A stretch of DNA of 64,000 nt from Sphingomonas sp. S-NIH.Pt15_0812 (GCF_003951315.1 NZ_QLJH01000015.1:43653-107652); one strand, 5' to 3'; positions 8,667-18,169 are shown, counted from the stretch's first letter. Translations and numbers: made by a program. Notes: a model not told the origin generated them from the sequence alone.

Positions 8667-10901
8667 ATGAAGTTCGACACACCCGCCGGCCCCAACCCGA
8701 TCGACCGCATGACCGTGGTCGGCCGCGCCCATGACCGGATCGACGGTCCGCTCAAGACCACCGGCCACGCGCCCTATGCCTATGAGCATCATCGCGAGGC
8801 GCCGAACGCCGCCTATGGCCAGGTCGTCGGTGCCGCCGTCGCCAAGGGGATGATCCGCTCGATCGACCTCGACGAGGCACGCGCCGCGCCGGGCGTGCTG
8901 GCGATCGTCACCGCCACCGACCTGGCGAAGCTGGGCTTCGGCAAGTTCGGCAAGGGCAAGTTCAACACCGTCAAGCTGCTCGGCGGTCCGGCGGTCGACC
9001 ATTACCATCAGGCCCTGGCGATCGTCGTCGCCGAGACGTTCGAACAGGCGCGCGCCGCCGCAAACCTGGTGCGGATCGACTATGCCCGCAGCCAGGGCCG
9101 ATTCGACCTGGACGAGGCACTGAAGACCGCGCCGCTGACCGGCGGCTCCAGCGACGAGGGCAGCGCCGCGCCCGGCATGGACCGGGTCGGTGACTTCGAA
9201 GCCGCCTTCGCTGCCGCGCCGGTCACGCTCGACGCGCGCTACACCACGCCCGACCACAGCCATGCGATGATGGAGCCCTTCGCCTCGATCGCATCCTGGA
9301 CGGGCGACGAGCTGACGCTCTGGACCTCGAACCAGATGATCGCCTGGGGGCATGGCGATCTGGCGCGGACCCTGGGTATCCCTAAGGATAAGATCAGCTT
9401 CCAGTCCGCCTATGTCGGCGGCGGCTTCGGCGGCAAGCTGTTCTTGCGGACCGATGCGGTCATGGCCGCATTGGGCGCGAAGGCGGCGGGCCGGCCGGTC
9501 AAGGTCGCCCTGTCCCGCCCGATGATCGCCAACAATACCACCCACCGTCCGGCCACGCGCCAGCACATCCGGATCGGCGCGGCGAAGGACGGCACGATCA
9601 CCGCCATCGCGCATGAGAGCGGATCGGGCGACCAGCCGAACGGCTCGCCGGAGACGGCGGTCAACCAGACCAAGCTGCTCTATGCCGGCGCGAACCGACT
9701 GACCGCGATGCGTCTGGCCGTGCTCGACCTGCCCGAGGGCAATGCGATGCGCGCGCCGGGCGAAGCGCCGGGCATGATGGCGCTGGAAATCGCCATGGAC
9801 GAAATGGCCGAGAAGCTGGGCATGGACCCGATCGCCTTTCGCGTGAAGAACGACACGCAGGTCGATCCGGAAAAGCCGACGCGCCGCTTCTCGCAGCGTC
9901 AGCTGGTCCGGTGCCTGACCGAGGGCGCGGACCAGTTCGGCTGGTCGCGCCGACAGGCCAAGCCCGGCTCGGTCCGTGACGGGCGCTGGCTGGTCGGGAT
10001 GGGCGTCGCCTCCGCCTTCCGCAACCATATGAACATGGCGTCGGGCGCACGTGTGCGGCTGGATGGCAAGGGCGTGGTGACGGTCGAAACCGACATGACG
10101 GATATCGGCACCGGCAGCTACACGATCATCGCCCAGACCGCCGCCGAGATGATGGGCGTGCCCCTGGAGGCGGTGGTGGTGCGTCTCGGCAACTCCGCCT
10201 ATCCCGTCTCGGCCGGGTCGGGCGGCCAGTTCGGCGCGGCGAACGCCACGGCGGGCGTCTATGCCGCCTGCGTCAAGCTGCGGGAGCAGGTGGCGCAGCG
10301 GCTCGGATACAACTCGGCCGATGTCGCCTTTGCGGGCGGCAAGGTGACCAGCGGCAACCGGTCCGCCGATCTCGCGCAAGCCGCCTCGGCTGGCGAACTG
10401 GTCGCGCAGGACAAGATCGAGTTCGGCGATCTGGAAAAGCAGTGGCAGCTCTCCACCTTCGGTGCGCATTTCGTGGAGGTTGGGGTCGACGCCTATACGG
10501 GCGCGACGCGGTTGCGGCGGATGCTGGCGGTGTGCGCGGCAGGCCGGATCATCAATCCGAAATCGGCGCGCAGCCAAGTGATCGGTGCGATGACGATGGG
10601 CGTCGGCTCCGCCCTGATGGAGGAACTGGCGGTTGATCCCCGCTTTGGCCTCTTCGTCAATCACGACCTCGCCACCTATGAGGTGCCAGTCCATGCCGAC
10701 ATTCCGCATCAGGAGGTCGTGTTCCTGGAGGAAGCCGATGACAAGGCCAATCCGATGAAGGCCAAGGGTGTCGGCGAACTGGGCCTGTGCGGCGTCGGCG
10801 CGGCCGTGGCGAACGCCATCTACAACGCTACCGGCGTGCGGGTTCGCGACTATCCGATCACGCTCGACAAGCATCTGGAGAAGCTGCCGGCCGTCGCCTG
10901 A
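8667..10901 (+). CDS. paoC: Aldehyde oxidoreductase, molybdopterin-binding catalytic subunit (PaoC-like)
   Basis: A 744-residue catalytic subunit that binds the molybdenum cofactor. The N-terminal half has the aldehyde oxidase/xanthine dehydrogenase a/b hammerhead domain (GHAPYAYEHH), followed by cofactor-binding loops YVGGGFGGK and MRAPGEAPG. Near the C-terminus KGVGELG holds the catalytic glutamate (Glu704) of this enzyme family. The start is the ATG five bases after the FAD-subunit stop. No XdhC/PaoD-type maturation protein is encoded next to it, so that chaperone must be elsewhere. Role inferred: oxidation of aldehydes, often aromatic, in the periplasm for detoxification. Confidence 0.94.
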   Translation: MKFDTPAGPNPIDRMTVVGRAHDRIDGPLKTTGHAPYAYEHHREAPNAAYGQVVGAAVAKGMIRSIDLDEARAAPGVLAIVTATDLAKLGFGKFGKGKFNTVKLLGGPAVDHYHQALAIVVAETFEQARAAANLVRIDYARSQGRFDLDEALKTAPLTGGSSDEGSAAPGMDRVGDFEAAFAAAPVTLDARYTTPDHSHAMMEPFASIASWTGDELTLWTSNQMIAWGHGDLARTLGIPKDKISFQSAYVGGGFGGKLFLRTDAVMAALGAKAAGRPVKVALSRPMIANNTTHRPATRQHIRIGAAKDGTITAIAHESGSGDQPNGSPETAVNQTKLLYAGANRLTAMRLAVLDLPEGNAMRAPGEAPGMMALEIAMDEMAEKLGMDPIAFRVKNDTQVDPEKPTRRFSQRQLVRCLTEGADQFGWSRRQAKPGSVRDGRWLVGMGVASAFRNHMNMASGARVRLDGKGVVTVETDMTDIGTGSYTIIAQTAAEMMGVPLEAVVVRLGNSAYPVSAGSGGQFGAANATAGVYAACVKLREQVAQRLGYNSADVAFAGGKVTSGNRSADLAQAASAGELVAQDKIEFGDLEKQWQLSTFGAHFVEVGVDAYTGATRLRRMLAVCAAGRIINPKSARSQVIGAMTMGVGSALMEELAVDPRFGLFVNHDLATYEVPVHADIPHQEVVFLEEADDKANPMKAKGVGELGLCGVGAAVANAIYNATGVRVRDYPITLDKHLEKLPAVA

Positions 10902-10943
10902 CCGCGACCTTGCCCGGCGGGTCGGCGATGCGCACATTGGCGC

Positions 10944-11852
10944 ATGTCAACCCGCCGCTCCGATCTTGCCGACCTGACCTATTTCCTCGCCATCGCCCGG
11001 CATCGCAGCTTCCGCCTGGCCGGGATCGAGATGGGGGTCAGCGCTTCGGCGCTCAGCCATGCGTTGAAGGGCCTGGAGGCGCGACTGGGCGTGCGTCTGC
11101 TCCATCGGACCAATCGCAGCGTCACGCTGACCGAAGCCGGTACCGCCCTTCGTGACGCCGTGACCGAGCCGTTCGCGCGGATCGACCAGGCGATCGATGA
11201 TCTCAACCGCTATCGCGACGCGCCGACCGGACGTATCCGTCTGAACGTTCTGGCGGACGCGGCATCGCTGCTGCTGGCGCCGGTGCTGCCGGTCTTCGCC
11301 GAACGCTATCCGGGCATCCAGGTCGATATCGCCGCGCGCGACCGGATGGTCGATGTGATCGACGGCGGCTTCGATGCCGGCATCCGCCATGGCGGCACCG
11401 TGCCGGAGGATATGGTGGCGCAACGCCTGTCCGCCGACCTGCGATGGATGGTGGTCGCGGCGCCGAGCTATATCGAGCGGCACGGCGCACCATCTCACCC
11501 GGACGCCTTGCGGGACCATCATTGCCTAGGCGTCCGGCTGGGCGACGATCGCATCTATCGCTGGGAGTTCGAGGGACCGGAGGGGGAGTTCGCCATTGCG
11601 GTGCCCAGCCGCATCATCGTCGACGATGGCCGGGCGATGATCGCCCTGGCGCTGGCGGGGGTCGGCCTGATGTATGCCATGGAGCATAATGTCGCGCCCC
11701 ATCTCGCATCGGGCGCGCTGGTGCCGGTGTTGGGCGCCTGGTCGACGACTGGTTCGGGCTATCACATCTATTATTCAAGCCGCCGGCAGGTGCCCACGGG
11801 GCTGCGTCTGCTGATCGATCTGATCCGCGAATGCCGTCCCCTGGGCCTGTGA
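10944..11852 (+). CDS. LysR-family transcriptional regulator
   Basis: A 302-residue LysR regulator. The N-terminal winged helix-turn-helix (residues about 8-66; LAGIEMGVSASALSHALKGLEARLG) is typical, and the C-terminal two-lobed inducer-binding domain runs from about residue 93 to 295. The gene starts 42 bases after the molybdenum-enzyme operon on the same strand, so it may be co-transcribed with it and regulate it, although most LysR genes are divergent from their target. Inducer unknown. Sequence type resembles the GcvA/AaeR-like group used for sensing aromatic or aldehyde compounds, but I would not assign a specific name. Confidence 0.92.
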   Translation: MSTRRSDLADLTYFLAIARHRSFRLAGIEMGVSASALSHALKGLEARLGVRLLHRTNRSVTLTEAGTALRDAVTEPFARIDQAIDDLNRYRDAPTGRIRLNVLADAASLLLAPVLPVFAERYPGIQVDIAARDRMVDVIDGGFDAGIRHGGTVPEDMVAQRLSADLRWMVVAAPSYIERHGAPSHPDALRDHHCLGVRLGDDRIYRWEFEGPEGEFAIAVPSRIIVDDGRAMIALALAGVGLMYAMEHNVAPHLASGALVPVLGAWSTTGSGYHIYYSSRRQVPTGLRLLIDLIRECRPLGL

Positions 11853-11965
11853 TGCCTGCGTAAAAAACCGGCCTATCGATTTGAGTTAACACAGGTAATT
11901 GCAACTCGCAGGGCAAGCGGCACGTATCGGGACAGGTAAACCATATTGTCACGATCGGTGGATGG

Positions 11966-12673
11966 ATGATGGACGGCACGACACACCTGACCCGATTGGT
12001 CCGCCGGCTGGAACGCTTTGCACCGCTGCCGGCCGCCGATCGCCACGCCATCCTGGCCTTGCCGGTGCAGATCGAACGGATCGGTCGCGGCCGCCGCCTG
12101 ATCGACGAGGGGCAGCAGGATCACGCCCTCCTGCAACTGCACAGTGGCTATGCCTGCCGCTATGGCCTGTTGTCCGACGGGCAGCGGCAGATCACCGGTG
12201 TGTACGTTGCCGGTGATCTGATCGGCCTGCGGAGCGGCGACGTGCCCGCCGCTTCGCAGACGGTTTCGACCCTGTCGGATGCGGACGTGGCCAAGATCCC
12301 CCATGCGGCGATCATGGATTTGGCGGAGGACCGTGTGGCGATCGCCCGAGCCTTGTGGAACGAGACCATCCTTGATGCGAATGCCGCCTGTGACTGGATC
12401 GTCAGCCTGGGTCGGCGCGATGCGCGCGGCCGGGTGCTCGCGCTGCTCCAGGATCTGACCATCCGCAGCCGCGAGGCGGGTCTGACGATCCGGGACTCGC
12501 TGATGCTGCCCCTCACCCAGGAGGAGATCGGCGATGCGACCGGTCTGACCTCGGTCCATGTCAACCGTACGCTGATGGCGTTGCAGGCCGAGGGGATGAT
12601 CGATCGGATCGGTCGCCGCGTAACCTTGCTGACCGGCCGGGCGGCGGCTGCATCGCCGGCGCTGTCGGCCTGA
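11966..12673 (+). CDS. Crp/Fnr-family transcriptional regulator
   Basis: A 235-residue regulator with an N-terminal cyclic-nucleotide-binding-like beta barrel (about residues 20-120) and a C-terminal Crp-type winged HTH (LTQEEIGDATGLTSVHVNRTL, about 183-203). It lacks the N-terminal cysteine cluster of oxygen-sensing FNR and lacks the cAMP-contacting arginine motif of true Crp, so the ligand is unknown. Two ATGs occur at the start; the first is annotated. The upstream spacer (11853-11965) is AT-richer than the surroundings and contains GAGTT and AACTC arms 15 bases apart, which could be an operator. Sphingomonads carry many such Crp-like paralogues. Confidence 0.9.
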   Translation: MMDGTTHLTRLVRRLERFAPLPAADRHAILALPVQIERIGRGRRLIDEGQQDHALLQLHSGYACRYGLLSDGQRQITGVYVAGDLIGLRSGDVPAASQTVSTLSDADVAKIPHAAIMDLAEDRVAIARALWNETILDANAACDWIVSLGRRDARGRVLALLQDLTIRSREAGLTIRDSLMLPLTQEEIGDATGLTSVHVNRTLMALQAEGMIDRIGRRVTLLTGRAAAASPALSA

Positions 12674-12809
12674 TCTCGCTGGCCACGGTAAAGCATAACG
12701 GTCATCGATCGGAATATCCGGGAGCGACGGCGAGCCCCGAACGTTGCATGACGACCTTGGGTTTCGGGCGAACCCATCGACCTCGGAATGCCGCCCGGCG
12801 GGAACCCGC

Positions 12810-12995
12810 ATGTTCGTCGACTTCAAGGATCAGCCCCCGCCCCCACCATGGCAACCGCCGCGCCGCTCTCGAAAGCTCAGCCGCCGGGAACAGGACATTT
12901 TGGGCGGCATCATCGGCGTCAATCTACTGCTGCTGTTGCTGGCGCCGATTGGGGGGGCGACACTGATCTCGGCGCTGGTCGCATTACTCAGGTGA
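12810..12995 (+). CDS. Small single-pass membrane protein (61 aa)
   Basis: A 61-residue protein with a proline-rich cytoplasmic N-terminus (MFVDFKDQPPPPPWQPP), a basic patch (RRSRKLSRRE) and one strongly hydrophobic segment at about residues 35-58. The ATG at 12810 is preferred over an in-frame ATG 66 bases upstream because the composition becomes protein-like only from here and GGGAA lies about six bases upstream. No family name is known to me; short proteins with this Pro-rich start and single helix recur in sphingomonads from memory, which I cannot verify here. It sits between a Crp-like regulator and a BLUF photoreceptor with no overlap. Confidence 0.6.
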   Translation: MFVDFKDQPPPPPWQPPRRSRKLSRREQDILGGIIGVNLLLLLLAPIGGATLISALVALLR

Positions 12996-13078
12996 ATAGA
13001 AGAAGCATCGGAAATGGGGCCTTTCTTCCTTGAAAACACAAAGTCTTTCTGGTGTTGTTCGGCATCGGGAGGGCGCGC

Positions 13079-13510
13079 GTGTCAAGTATGGAATGTCCGG
13101 CGCCAAGGCAGCTTTCACGTGTCGTCTATATCAGCCGGGCGCGTACCGGATCACGGCGTTCCGACATCGCCAGCCTGCTTGCGCAGTGCGACCGCAACAA
13201 TCCTGCCGAAGAACTCTCGGGACTGCTGCTCGCCGATCCGACCAGCTATCTCCAGGCTTTGGAAGGGCCGGTGGACGCGGTCGCCCGGCGAATGGCGCTG
13301 ATCCGCACCGATCGTCGCCATTCGCATATCGCCATCATCGCCGAGGGCCCCATCCCTGCCAGGCAATTCGGTCATTGGGCGATGATCCATCGCGACCAGA
13401 CCGCCATGTCGCCCGAAGCCTTCAGCCGGCACGTCGCGATGGACGTGGCGGCCGTCGACGACATCGCGCTCAAGGCCGTTTTCCTGGGCTTTGCGCGAAT
13501 GACGGTCTGA
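13079..13510 (+). CDS. BLUF-domain blue-light photoreceptor
   Basis: A 143-residue protein consisting of little more than one BLUF domain, which binds FAD and signals blue light. All key positions match AppA by spacing: Tyr17 and Gln59 (hydrogen-bond switch with flavin), Asn41 (flavin anchoring), Trp100 and Met102. The motifs VVYISRA, NNPAEELSGLLL, YLQALEG and DRRHSHI are clear. Two starts are possible: GTG at 13079, five bases after GGGAGGG, or the ATG three codons later; a GTG further upstream adds nine unrelated residues. No output domain is fused, so it presumably acts on a partner protein. No EAL or cyclase gene is adjacent, so the output is unknown. Confidence 0.88.
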   Translation: MSSMECPAPRQLSRVVYISRARTGSRRSDIASLLAQCDRNNPAEELSGLLLADPTSYLQALEGPVDAVARRMALIRTDRRHSHIAIIAEGPIPARQFGHWAMIHRDQTAMSPEAFSRHVAMDVAAVDDIALKAVFLGFARMTV

Positions 13511-13577
13511 GCCGCCTGTCCCGTTTCATTCCCGTCGCGATAGTGACGAGCGCGCCTGCGCTTGCTAACCGGCGCTC

Positions 13578-14801
13578 ATGTCCTACCAGTCCGACCTTCT
13601 GACCGTCCTGTCGCAGCGCGGCTATATCCACCAGATGACCGACGCGACCGCGCTCGATGCGCTGGCCGTCAAGGGCGTGGTGCCGGGCTATATCGGCTTC
13701 GACCCGACGGCCCCGTCGCTGCATGTCGGCAGCCTGGTGCAGATCATGCTGCTGCGCCGGATGCAGCAGACCGGGCACAAGCCGATCGTACTGATGGGCG
13801 GCGGCACCGGCAAGATCGGCGACCCGAGCTTCAAGGACGAGGCGCGCAAGCTGTTAGGCGAGGACGGCATCCGCGCCAACGTCGCCTCGATCCGCCGCAT
13901 CTTCGAACGCTTCCTGACCTTTGGCGACGGGCCCACGGATGCGGTGATGGTCGACAATGCCGACTGGCTCGACAAGCTTGAATATATCCCCTTCCTGCGC
14001 GATGTCGGCCAGCATTTCTCGGTCAACCGGATGCTGTCCTTCGACTCGGTCAAGCTGCGGCTGGATCGCGAGCAGTCGCTCAGCTTCCTTGAATTCAACT
14101 ATATGATCCTCCAGGCCTATGATTTCCTGGAGCTGTCGCGCCGCGCCGGCTGTCGCCTGCAGATGGGCGGGTCGGACCAGTGGGGCAATATCGTCAACGG
14201 CATCGAACTGGCCCGCCGGATGGACGGGACCGAGGTGTTCGGCGTCACCACGCCGCTGATCACCACGGCCGATGGCGGCAAGATGGGCAAGACCATGTCG
14301 GGCGCGGTGTGGCTGCACGAGGATCAATTGCCGCATTTCGATTATTGGCAGTTCTGGCGCAATACCGATGATCGCGATGTCGGCCGCTTCCTGCGCCTCT
14401 TCACCGACCTACCGCTCGACGACATCCGCCGACTGGAAGCGCTGCCCGGCGCGGAGATCAACGAGGCCAAGAAGATCCTGGCCAATGAGGCGACCGCCAT
14501 GTGCCGCGGCCCCGCCGCCGCCGAGGAGGCGGCCGAGACGGCACGCCGGACCTTCGAGGAAGGCCAGGGCGGCGACTCGCTGCCCCGTTTCGCGGTCGAT
14601 GGGCCGGTGGCGCTGGTCGATGCGCTGGTCGGCCTCGGCTTCGCCAAGTCGAAGGGCGAGGCCCGACGGCTGATCGCCGGAGGCGGTGCGCGCGTCGATG
14701 GCGAGAAGATCGCGGACGAGGCGGCGGTGCTGACCGTCGGCGACGCGCCGCTGCGTCTCTCCGCCGGCAAGAAGCATCACGGGCTGCTCACCCGGAGCTG
14801 A
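13578..14801 (+). CDS. tyrS: Tyrosyl-tRNA synthetase
   Basis: A 407-residue class I aminoacyl-tRNA synthetase that charges tRNA-Tyr. The HIGH-type motif is LHVGSL (residues 48-53), the tyrosine/ATP pocket has [11 protein letters not shown] and [10 protein letters not shown], and the KMSKS-type loop reads KMGKT at 235-239. A C-terminal S4 RNA-binding domain follows ([23 protein letters not shown] region, about 345-400). Length and order are normal for bacterial TyrRS. Transcribed alone with a strong terminator immediately downstream. Confidence 0.97.
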   Translation: MSYQSDLLTVLSQRGYIHQMTDATALDALAVKGVVPGYIGFDPTAPSLHVGSLVQIMLLRRMQQTGHKPIVLMGGGTGKIGDPSFKDEARKLLGEDGIRANVASIRRIFERFLTFGDGPTDAVMVDNADWLDKLEYIPFLRDVGQHFSVNRMLSFDSVKLRLDREQSLSFLEFNYMILQAYDFLELSRRAGCRLQMGGSDQWGNIVNGIELARRMDGTEVFGVTTPLITTADGGKMGKTMSGAVWLHEDQLPHFDYWQFWRNTDDRDVGRFLRLFTDLPLDDIRRLEALPGAEINEAKKILANEATAMCRGPAAAEEAAETARRTFEEGQGGDSLPRFAVDGPVALVDALVGLGFAKSKGEARRLIAGGGARVDGEKIADEAAVLTVGDAPLRLSAGKKHHGLLTRS

Positions 14802-14824
14802 GCCTGCCAAAGTCGAGCGACAAA

Positions 14825-14858
14825 AAGGGGCCGGCACCGATAATGGTCCCGGCCCCTT
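14825..14858. terminator. Bidirectional intrinsic terminator between tyrS and a TonB receptor gene
   Basis: A 10-bp perfect stem (AAGGGGCCGG at 14825-14834 pairing with CCGGCCCCTT at 14849-14858) around a 14-base loop. An A-run precedes it and T/C follows it, so it can terminate tyrS on the plus strand and the TonB receptor gene on the minus strand. Confidence 0.8.
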
Positions 14859-14904
14859 CTGCCTGTGCCGGTCGGCCGGTGGTCGCCCACCGGCCATGCC
14901 GGGA

Positions 14905-17340
14905 TCAGAAGCGCACGTTCGCTTCCAGGCCGATGGTCCGGGGCGGGTTGAAGTTGGCATAGTCGCCCAGCGTCTTCGCATTGGCGGCCGAGCGGCGATA
15001 GATGAAGCTGTTGTTGAGCAGGTTGCGGCTCCACAGCGACACGGTCATCGTCGTGCCCGCCCCCGTCAGCGGAATGTCCGCCAGCGCGATACGGCCGTTC
15101 ATCACGAAGCTCTTGTCGGTGTGCGTCGTCTCGTTCTGGAAGCTGTACACCGGATCGGCATAATTGCCGTCCAGATGGAAGCGCAGCTTGGCGTCCGAGC
15201 CCGTCAGCGGCGTCTCGTAATCGACATAGGCCGAGGCGGCGTTGCGTGGCGTGAACACCACGAAGACCTGGGTCGGCGCATTGTTCAGGAAAGGGTTCGG
15301 CGTCGCCGGCACCTTGGTATAGGTATAGGCGTAGCTGGCGCCGACCGTCATCCCCTCGACCGGGTTGGTCGTGACGTCCGCCTCGATCCCGCGGATCTTG
15401 GAGGTGCCCGGCGCATTGCGGGTTTCCTCGGTATGCAGATTGTAGGTCGGGCTCGACGGATTGGTGTCGACATTGTCGAAGTCGATCTGCGTGCCCGTCC
15501 GATCCATGATATAGCCGGCGAGGTTCAGGCGGACGCGCCTGTCGAACAGGTCCATCTTCGACCCGATCTCGTAGGACTTGACCGCTTCGGGGCCGAAGGC
15601 GGTGAAGGTCTGCGACCGGGCATTGGCGCCGCCGGCGCGGTAGCCGGTCGCGTATTTGGCATAGAGGTGGATCGCATCGGTAGCGTCGAATGCCGCCGTG
15701 ACCATCGGATCGAACCGGTTGTTGTTGAAGGTGAACGGGAAGTTGGTCGACTTGCCCTGCACCAGGAACAGCGTGCCGTTGCGCTTGTCGCGGGTGTAGC
15801 GGCCGCCGACCGTCAGGTGGAAGGCGTCGAAGCCCGCCGGCGTATAGGTGCCCTGAGCGAAGGCCGCATAGCTATAGGCGCGCGCGAAGCTGCCGCGCTG
15901 GAAGAAGAAGGAGCCCGGTGCCCAGCCCTGGTTGTTCGACGTGATGGTGCCGAGCGCGACCTGCGACAGGATGGTATAGCCGGTGCCGTCCGCATTCCAC
16001 TGGTTGGTCGAGGGCGTTGCCGCCGTCTCGCGGGCGTCTTCGGTGAAATAATAGAGGCCGGCCACATAGTCGAACTGGGGCAGGCTACCGACCGCCTGGA
16101 ACTCCTGGCTGAACTGGTGCTGCTGCATGAACGACAGGCTGTAGCGGCTGAACTTGCTGTTCGGCAGGAACACGGTGCGATGCGCGCCGCCCGAATTGTC
16201 CCACTGGTCGGTGGTGACGCCGCGCCAGGCGGTGATCGAGCGGAGTTCGAGGTTCGGCGTGACCTGATAGTTGAGCTTGGTCGAGAAACCATGCGTCTGG
16301 TCGACGCTGAGCTGCTGCGGCACGCCGATATCGGCGTGCTTCATGCGGGTGTCGCCCGATACGACGACCAGCGGCGACAGCGGCGCGATGGTGCCGGCGG
16401 GCAGCTTGCCGCCATTGGCGGAGATCTGCGCCAGCGTCGCGACCGGCAGGCCGGTCGGATTGTAATTGACCAGCTGGCTGTAGAAGGGCGTGTTCTGGTC
16501 CTTCGCCTGGTCGTACGACAATTCGACCGAGAAACCGTCGACCGGCTTCCACAGCGCCGCCGCATGGCCGCCGACGCGGTTGAAATAGCCCCAGCCGGCC
16601 GACCCCGGCAGCGGGTTGGTGACGAAGGCATTCTGGTGCTGGAGCACGCCGTCCAGCTTGACCGAGATATTGTGATATTCCGGCAAGTTCAGGTGGACCG
16701 CGCTGTTATAGGCGCCATAGTTGCCGACGCCGGCGGTCAGCGACGCGCCGAACTTGCCGGTCGGTCGTGCGGTGACGATCGACAGCGCGCCGCCCTCGGT
16801 ATTGCGGCCGAACAGCGTGCCCTGCGGTCCGCGCAGCACCTCGACGCGCTGGATGTCGAACAGCGCGGCGTTCAGACCCTGCGATCGGCCGAGATAGACG
16901 CCGTCGATATAGACGCCGACGCCGGTATCGCGCGCGGTCTGGTTCTGGTCGAACGGCACGATGCCGCGAATGCCGATGGTCAGCGCCGACTGGCGCGCCT
17001 CGAAGGTGGCGACGCGCAAGCTCGGCACGGTGCCGTCCGCCAGGTCGAGCAAGCTCTGGACATGCCGATCCTTGAGCGCTTCGGTGCCGAGCACCGATAT
17101 GGCGATCGGCGTCTTCTGCAGGTTGGTTTCTCGCTTGGTGGCGGTGACGACGATCTCACCCAGCCCCTGGTCCGCGGGCGGCGCTTCCCCGGCCACCGGC
17201 GTCGGTGCCGGATCGCCGCTGGCGACCGGTGCGCTGGCGGGCACCGTACCGGCCCAGGCCGGCGTCGTCGCGATCAGGCTGAGCGCCACGCCGGCCAACA
17301 GCCGCGTCCGGCTGACCGTTACCATCGTCATTATCGTCAT
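14905..17340 (-). CDS. TonB-dependent outer-membrane receptor
   Basis: An 811-residue outer-membrane receptor. It has a signal peptide (LLAGVALSLIATTPAWA, cleavage near residue 30), a TonB-box-like start (GEIVVTATKRETNLQ), a plug domain with RVEVLRGPQGTLFGRNTEGGAL and a 22-strand barrel ending with aromatic-rich strands and a final phenylalanine (LEANVRF). The plug style is that of the large sphingomonad family related to FecA/pesticin receptors, used for uptake of plant or aromatic compounds or siderophores; the ligand cannot be read. Three ATGs occur in the first nine codons; GGGGA lies just before the first and nine bases before the second. The leader contains an unusual pair of competing hairpins. 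Confidence 0.93.
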   Translation of the reverse strand: MTIMTMVTVSRTRLLAGVALSLIATTPAWAGTVPASAPVASGDPAPTPVAGEAPPADQGLGEIVVTATKRETNLQKTPIAISVLGTEALKDRHVQSLLDLADGTVPSLRVATFEARQSALTIGIRGIVPFDQNQTARDTGVGVYIDGVYLGRSQGLNAALFDIQRVEVLRGPQGTLFGRNTEGGALSIVTARPTGKFGASLTAGVGNYGAYNSAVHLNLPEYHNISVKLDGVLQHQNAFVTNPLPGSAGWGYFNRVGGHAAALWKPVDGFSVELSYDQAKDQNTPFYSQLVNYNPTGLPVATLAQISANGGKLPAGTIAPLSPLVVVSGDTRMKHADIGVPQQLSVDQTHGFSTKLNYQVTPNLELRSITAWRGVTTDQWDNSGGAHRTVFLPNSKFSRYSLSFMQQHQFSQEFQAVGSLPQFDYVAGLYYFTEDARETAATPSTNQWNADGTGYTILSQVALGTITSNNQGWAPGSFFFQRGSFARAYSYAAFAQGTYTPAGFDAFHLTVGGRYTRDKRNGTLFLVQGKSTNFPFTFNNNRFDPMVTAAFDATDAIHLYAKYATGYRAGGANARSQTFTAFGPEAVKSYEIGSKMDLFDRRVRLNLAGYIMDRTGTQIDFDNVDTNPSSPTYNLHTEETRNAPGTSKIRGIEADVTTNPVEGMTVGASYAYTYTKVPATPNPFLNNAPTQVFVVFTPRNAASAYVDYETPLTGSDAKLRFHLDGNYADPVYSFQNETTHTDKSFVMNGRIALADIPLTGAGTTMTVSLWSRNLLNNSFIYRRSAANAKTLGDYANFNPPRTIGLEANVRF

Positions 17341-17380
17341 TCCCCACTCGTATCGGCTTGTGCCTCTCGAGTGGCCGATA
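17341..17380 (-). promoter_or_regulatory. TonB-receptor leader with two mutually exclusive hairpins
   Basis: On the minus (mRNA) strand the 40 bases before the start codon read, in order, TATCGGC, CACTCG, a 10-base spacer, GCCGATA, CGAGTG, then GGGA and ATG. TATCGGC pairs with GCCGATA (7 bp) and CACTCG pairs with CGAGTG (6 bp), but the order A-B-A'-B' means both cannot form as simple hairpins at once, and the zero-length connectors make a normal pseudoknot sterically unlikely. The second hairpin ends directly against the ribosome-binding site. This could be a leader switch or overlapping protein operators. The pairing is seen in the sequence; the function is inference. Confidence 0.45.
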
Positions 17381-17524
17381 GGCGGGGGCTGTGGCGGCTG
17401 TGTTTCGCTTTTGTGAAGGCGGGGGACTTTCTCGCTTCACCTTCGAGTCATGTTGGGAGCGGGGCGCGACGAACCCGGTCGGCCTGTCAGGCGCACCATA
17501 TTGCGGCGCTATGTCATTACAGCA

Positions 17525-18169
17525 TCATAGCGCAGGCCCGCCGGCCGTCACCCCATCCTGTCGCAGACTGTCCAGCGTCGCGTCGACGATCCCGCCGATC
17601 CGCCGCGATATCACCGCCCAGTCCCGCGCGGGATCGATGACGCGCCGGATCATCATGCCCATGCCCAGCACCATGATCAGGTCGCTGAGCGCTTCCTGCT
17701 CGCTCGCCGGGCTGGCCGGCGCGAGCGCCTCCAGCGCAGCGGCCAGACACTGGCGAATCCGGCAATCGATCCGCCGATGGATGTCGGCGATGCGCGGGTT
17801 GCGCCCGACCTCCGCCAGGATTTCCGTGAACATCCGGCATTCCTCGACCGTGTCGTCGATCGAGACGAACCGGTCGACCCAGGCGCGGATCGCGAGCGCA
17901 TCCTTGCTCTCCACCGCGACACGCAACGATGCTTCGTCCAGGAAGTCGGCGATATCGACCTCGGCCATCGCCGCGATGATATCCTCCTTGCTCGCGAAGT
18001 CGCGGTAGATTTGGCCGACCTTGATGCCCGACGCGGCGGCGATCTGCGCCACCCCGGTCTGGTGAAAGCCATGTTCCACGAAGAGCGCGCGGCTGACGTC
18101 CAGCAGGTGCCGCCGCCGTTCGTCGACCCGACTTGCACGCTTCGCATTACCGCATTGCAACAAATTCAA
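17525..18169 (-). CDS. TetR-family repressor of the adjacent RND efflux operon
   Basis: A TetR regulator of about 214 residues. The N-terminal HTH (RRHLLDVSRALFVEHGFHQTGVAQIAAASGIKVGQIYRDFASKED) is classic for the family; the C-terminal ligand domain is variable. The reading frame stays open up to a GTG at 18247, but that would put the start inside a perfect palindrome that looks like the operator; TTG codons at 18169, 18163 and 18160 give a normal-length protein, so the start is uncertain and 18169 is a choice. Divergent from the RND pump genes, as for AcrR or MexR-type control. Inducing ligand unknown. Confidence 0.85.
   Translation of the reverse strand: MNLLQCGNAKRASRVDERRRHLLDVSRALFVEHGFHQTGVAQIAAASGIKVGQIYRDFASKEDIIAAMAEVDIADFLDEASLRVAVESKDALAIRAWVDRFVSIDDTVEECRMFTEILAEVGRNPRIADIHRRIDCRIRQCLAAALEALAPASPASEQEALSDLIMVLGMGMMIRRVIDPARDWAVISRRIGGIVDATLDSLRQDGVTAGGPAL

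Noticed and set aside
8424..10937. Very long antisense open frame over the molybdenum subunit gene
   Set aside because: GC-rich codon bias of the real gene keeps the opposite strand open; the translation is Arg/His-rich without domains. The same applies to long antisense frames over 5085-6845, 14896-17640, 24179-27361 and 29128-31419.
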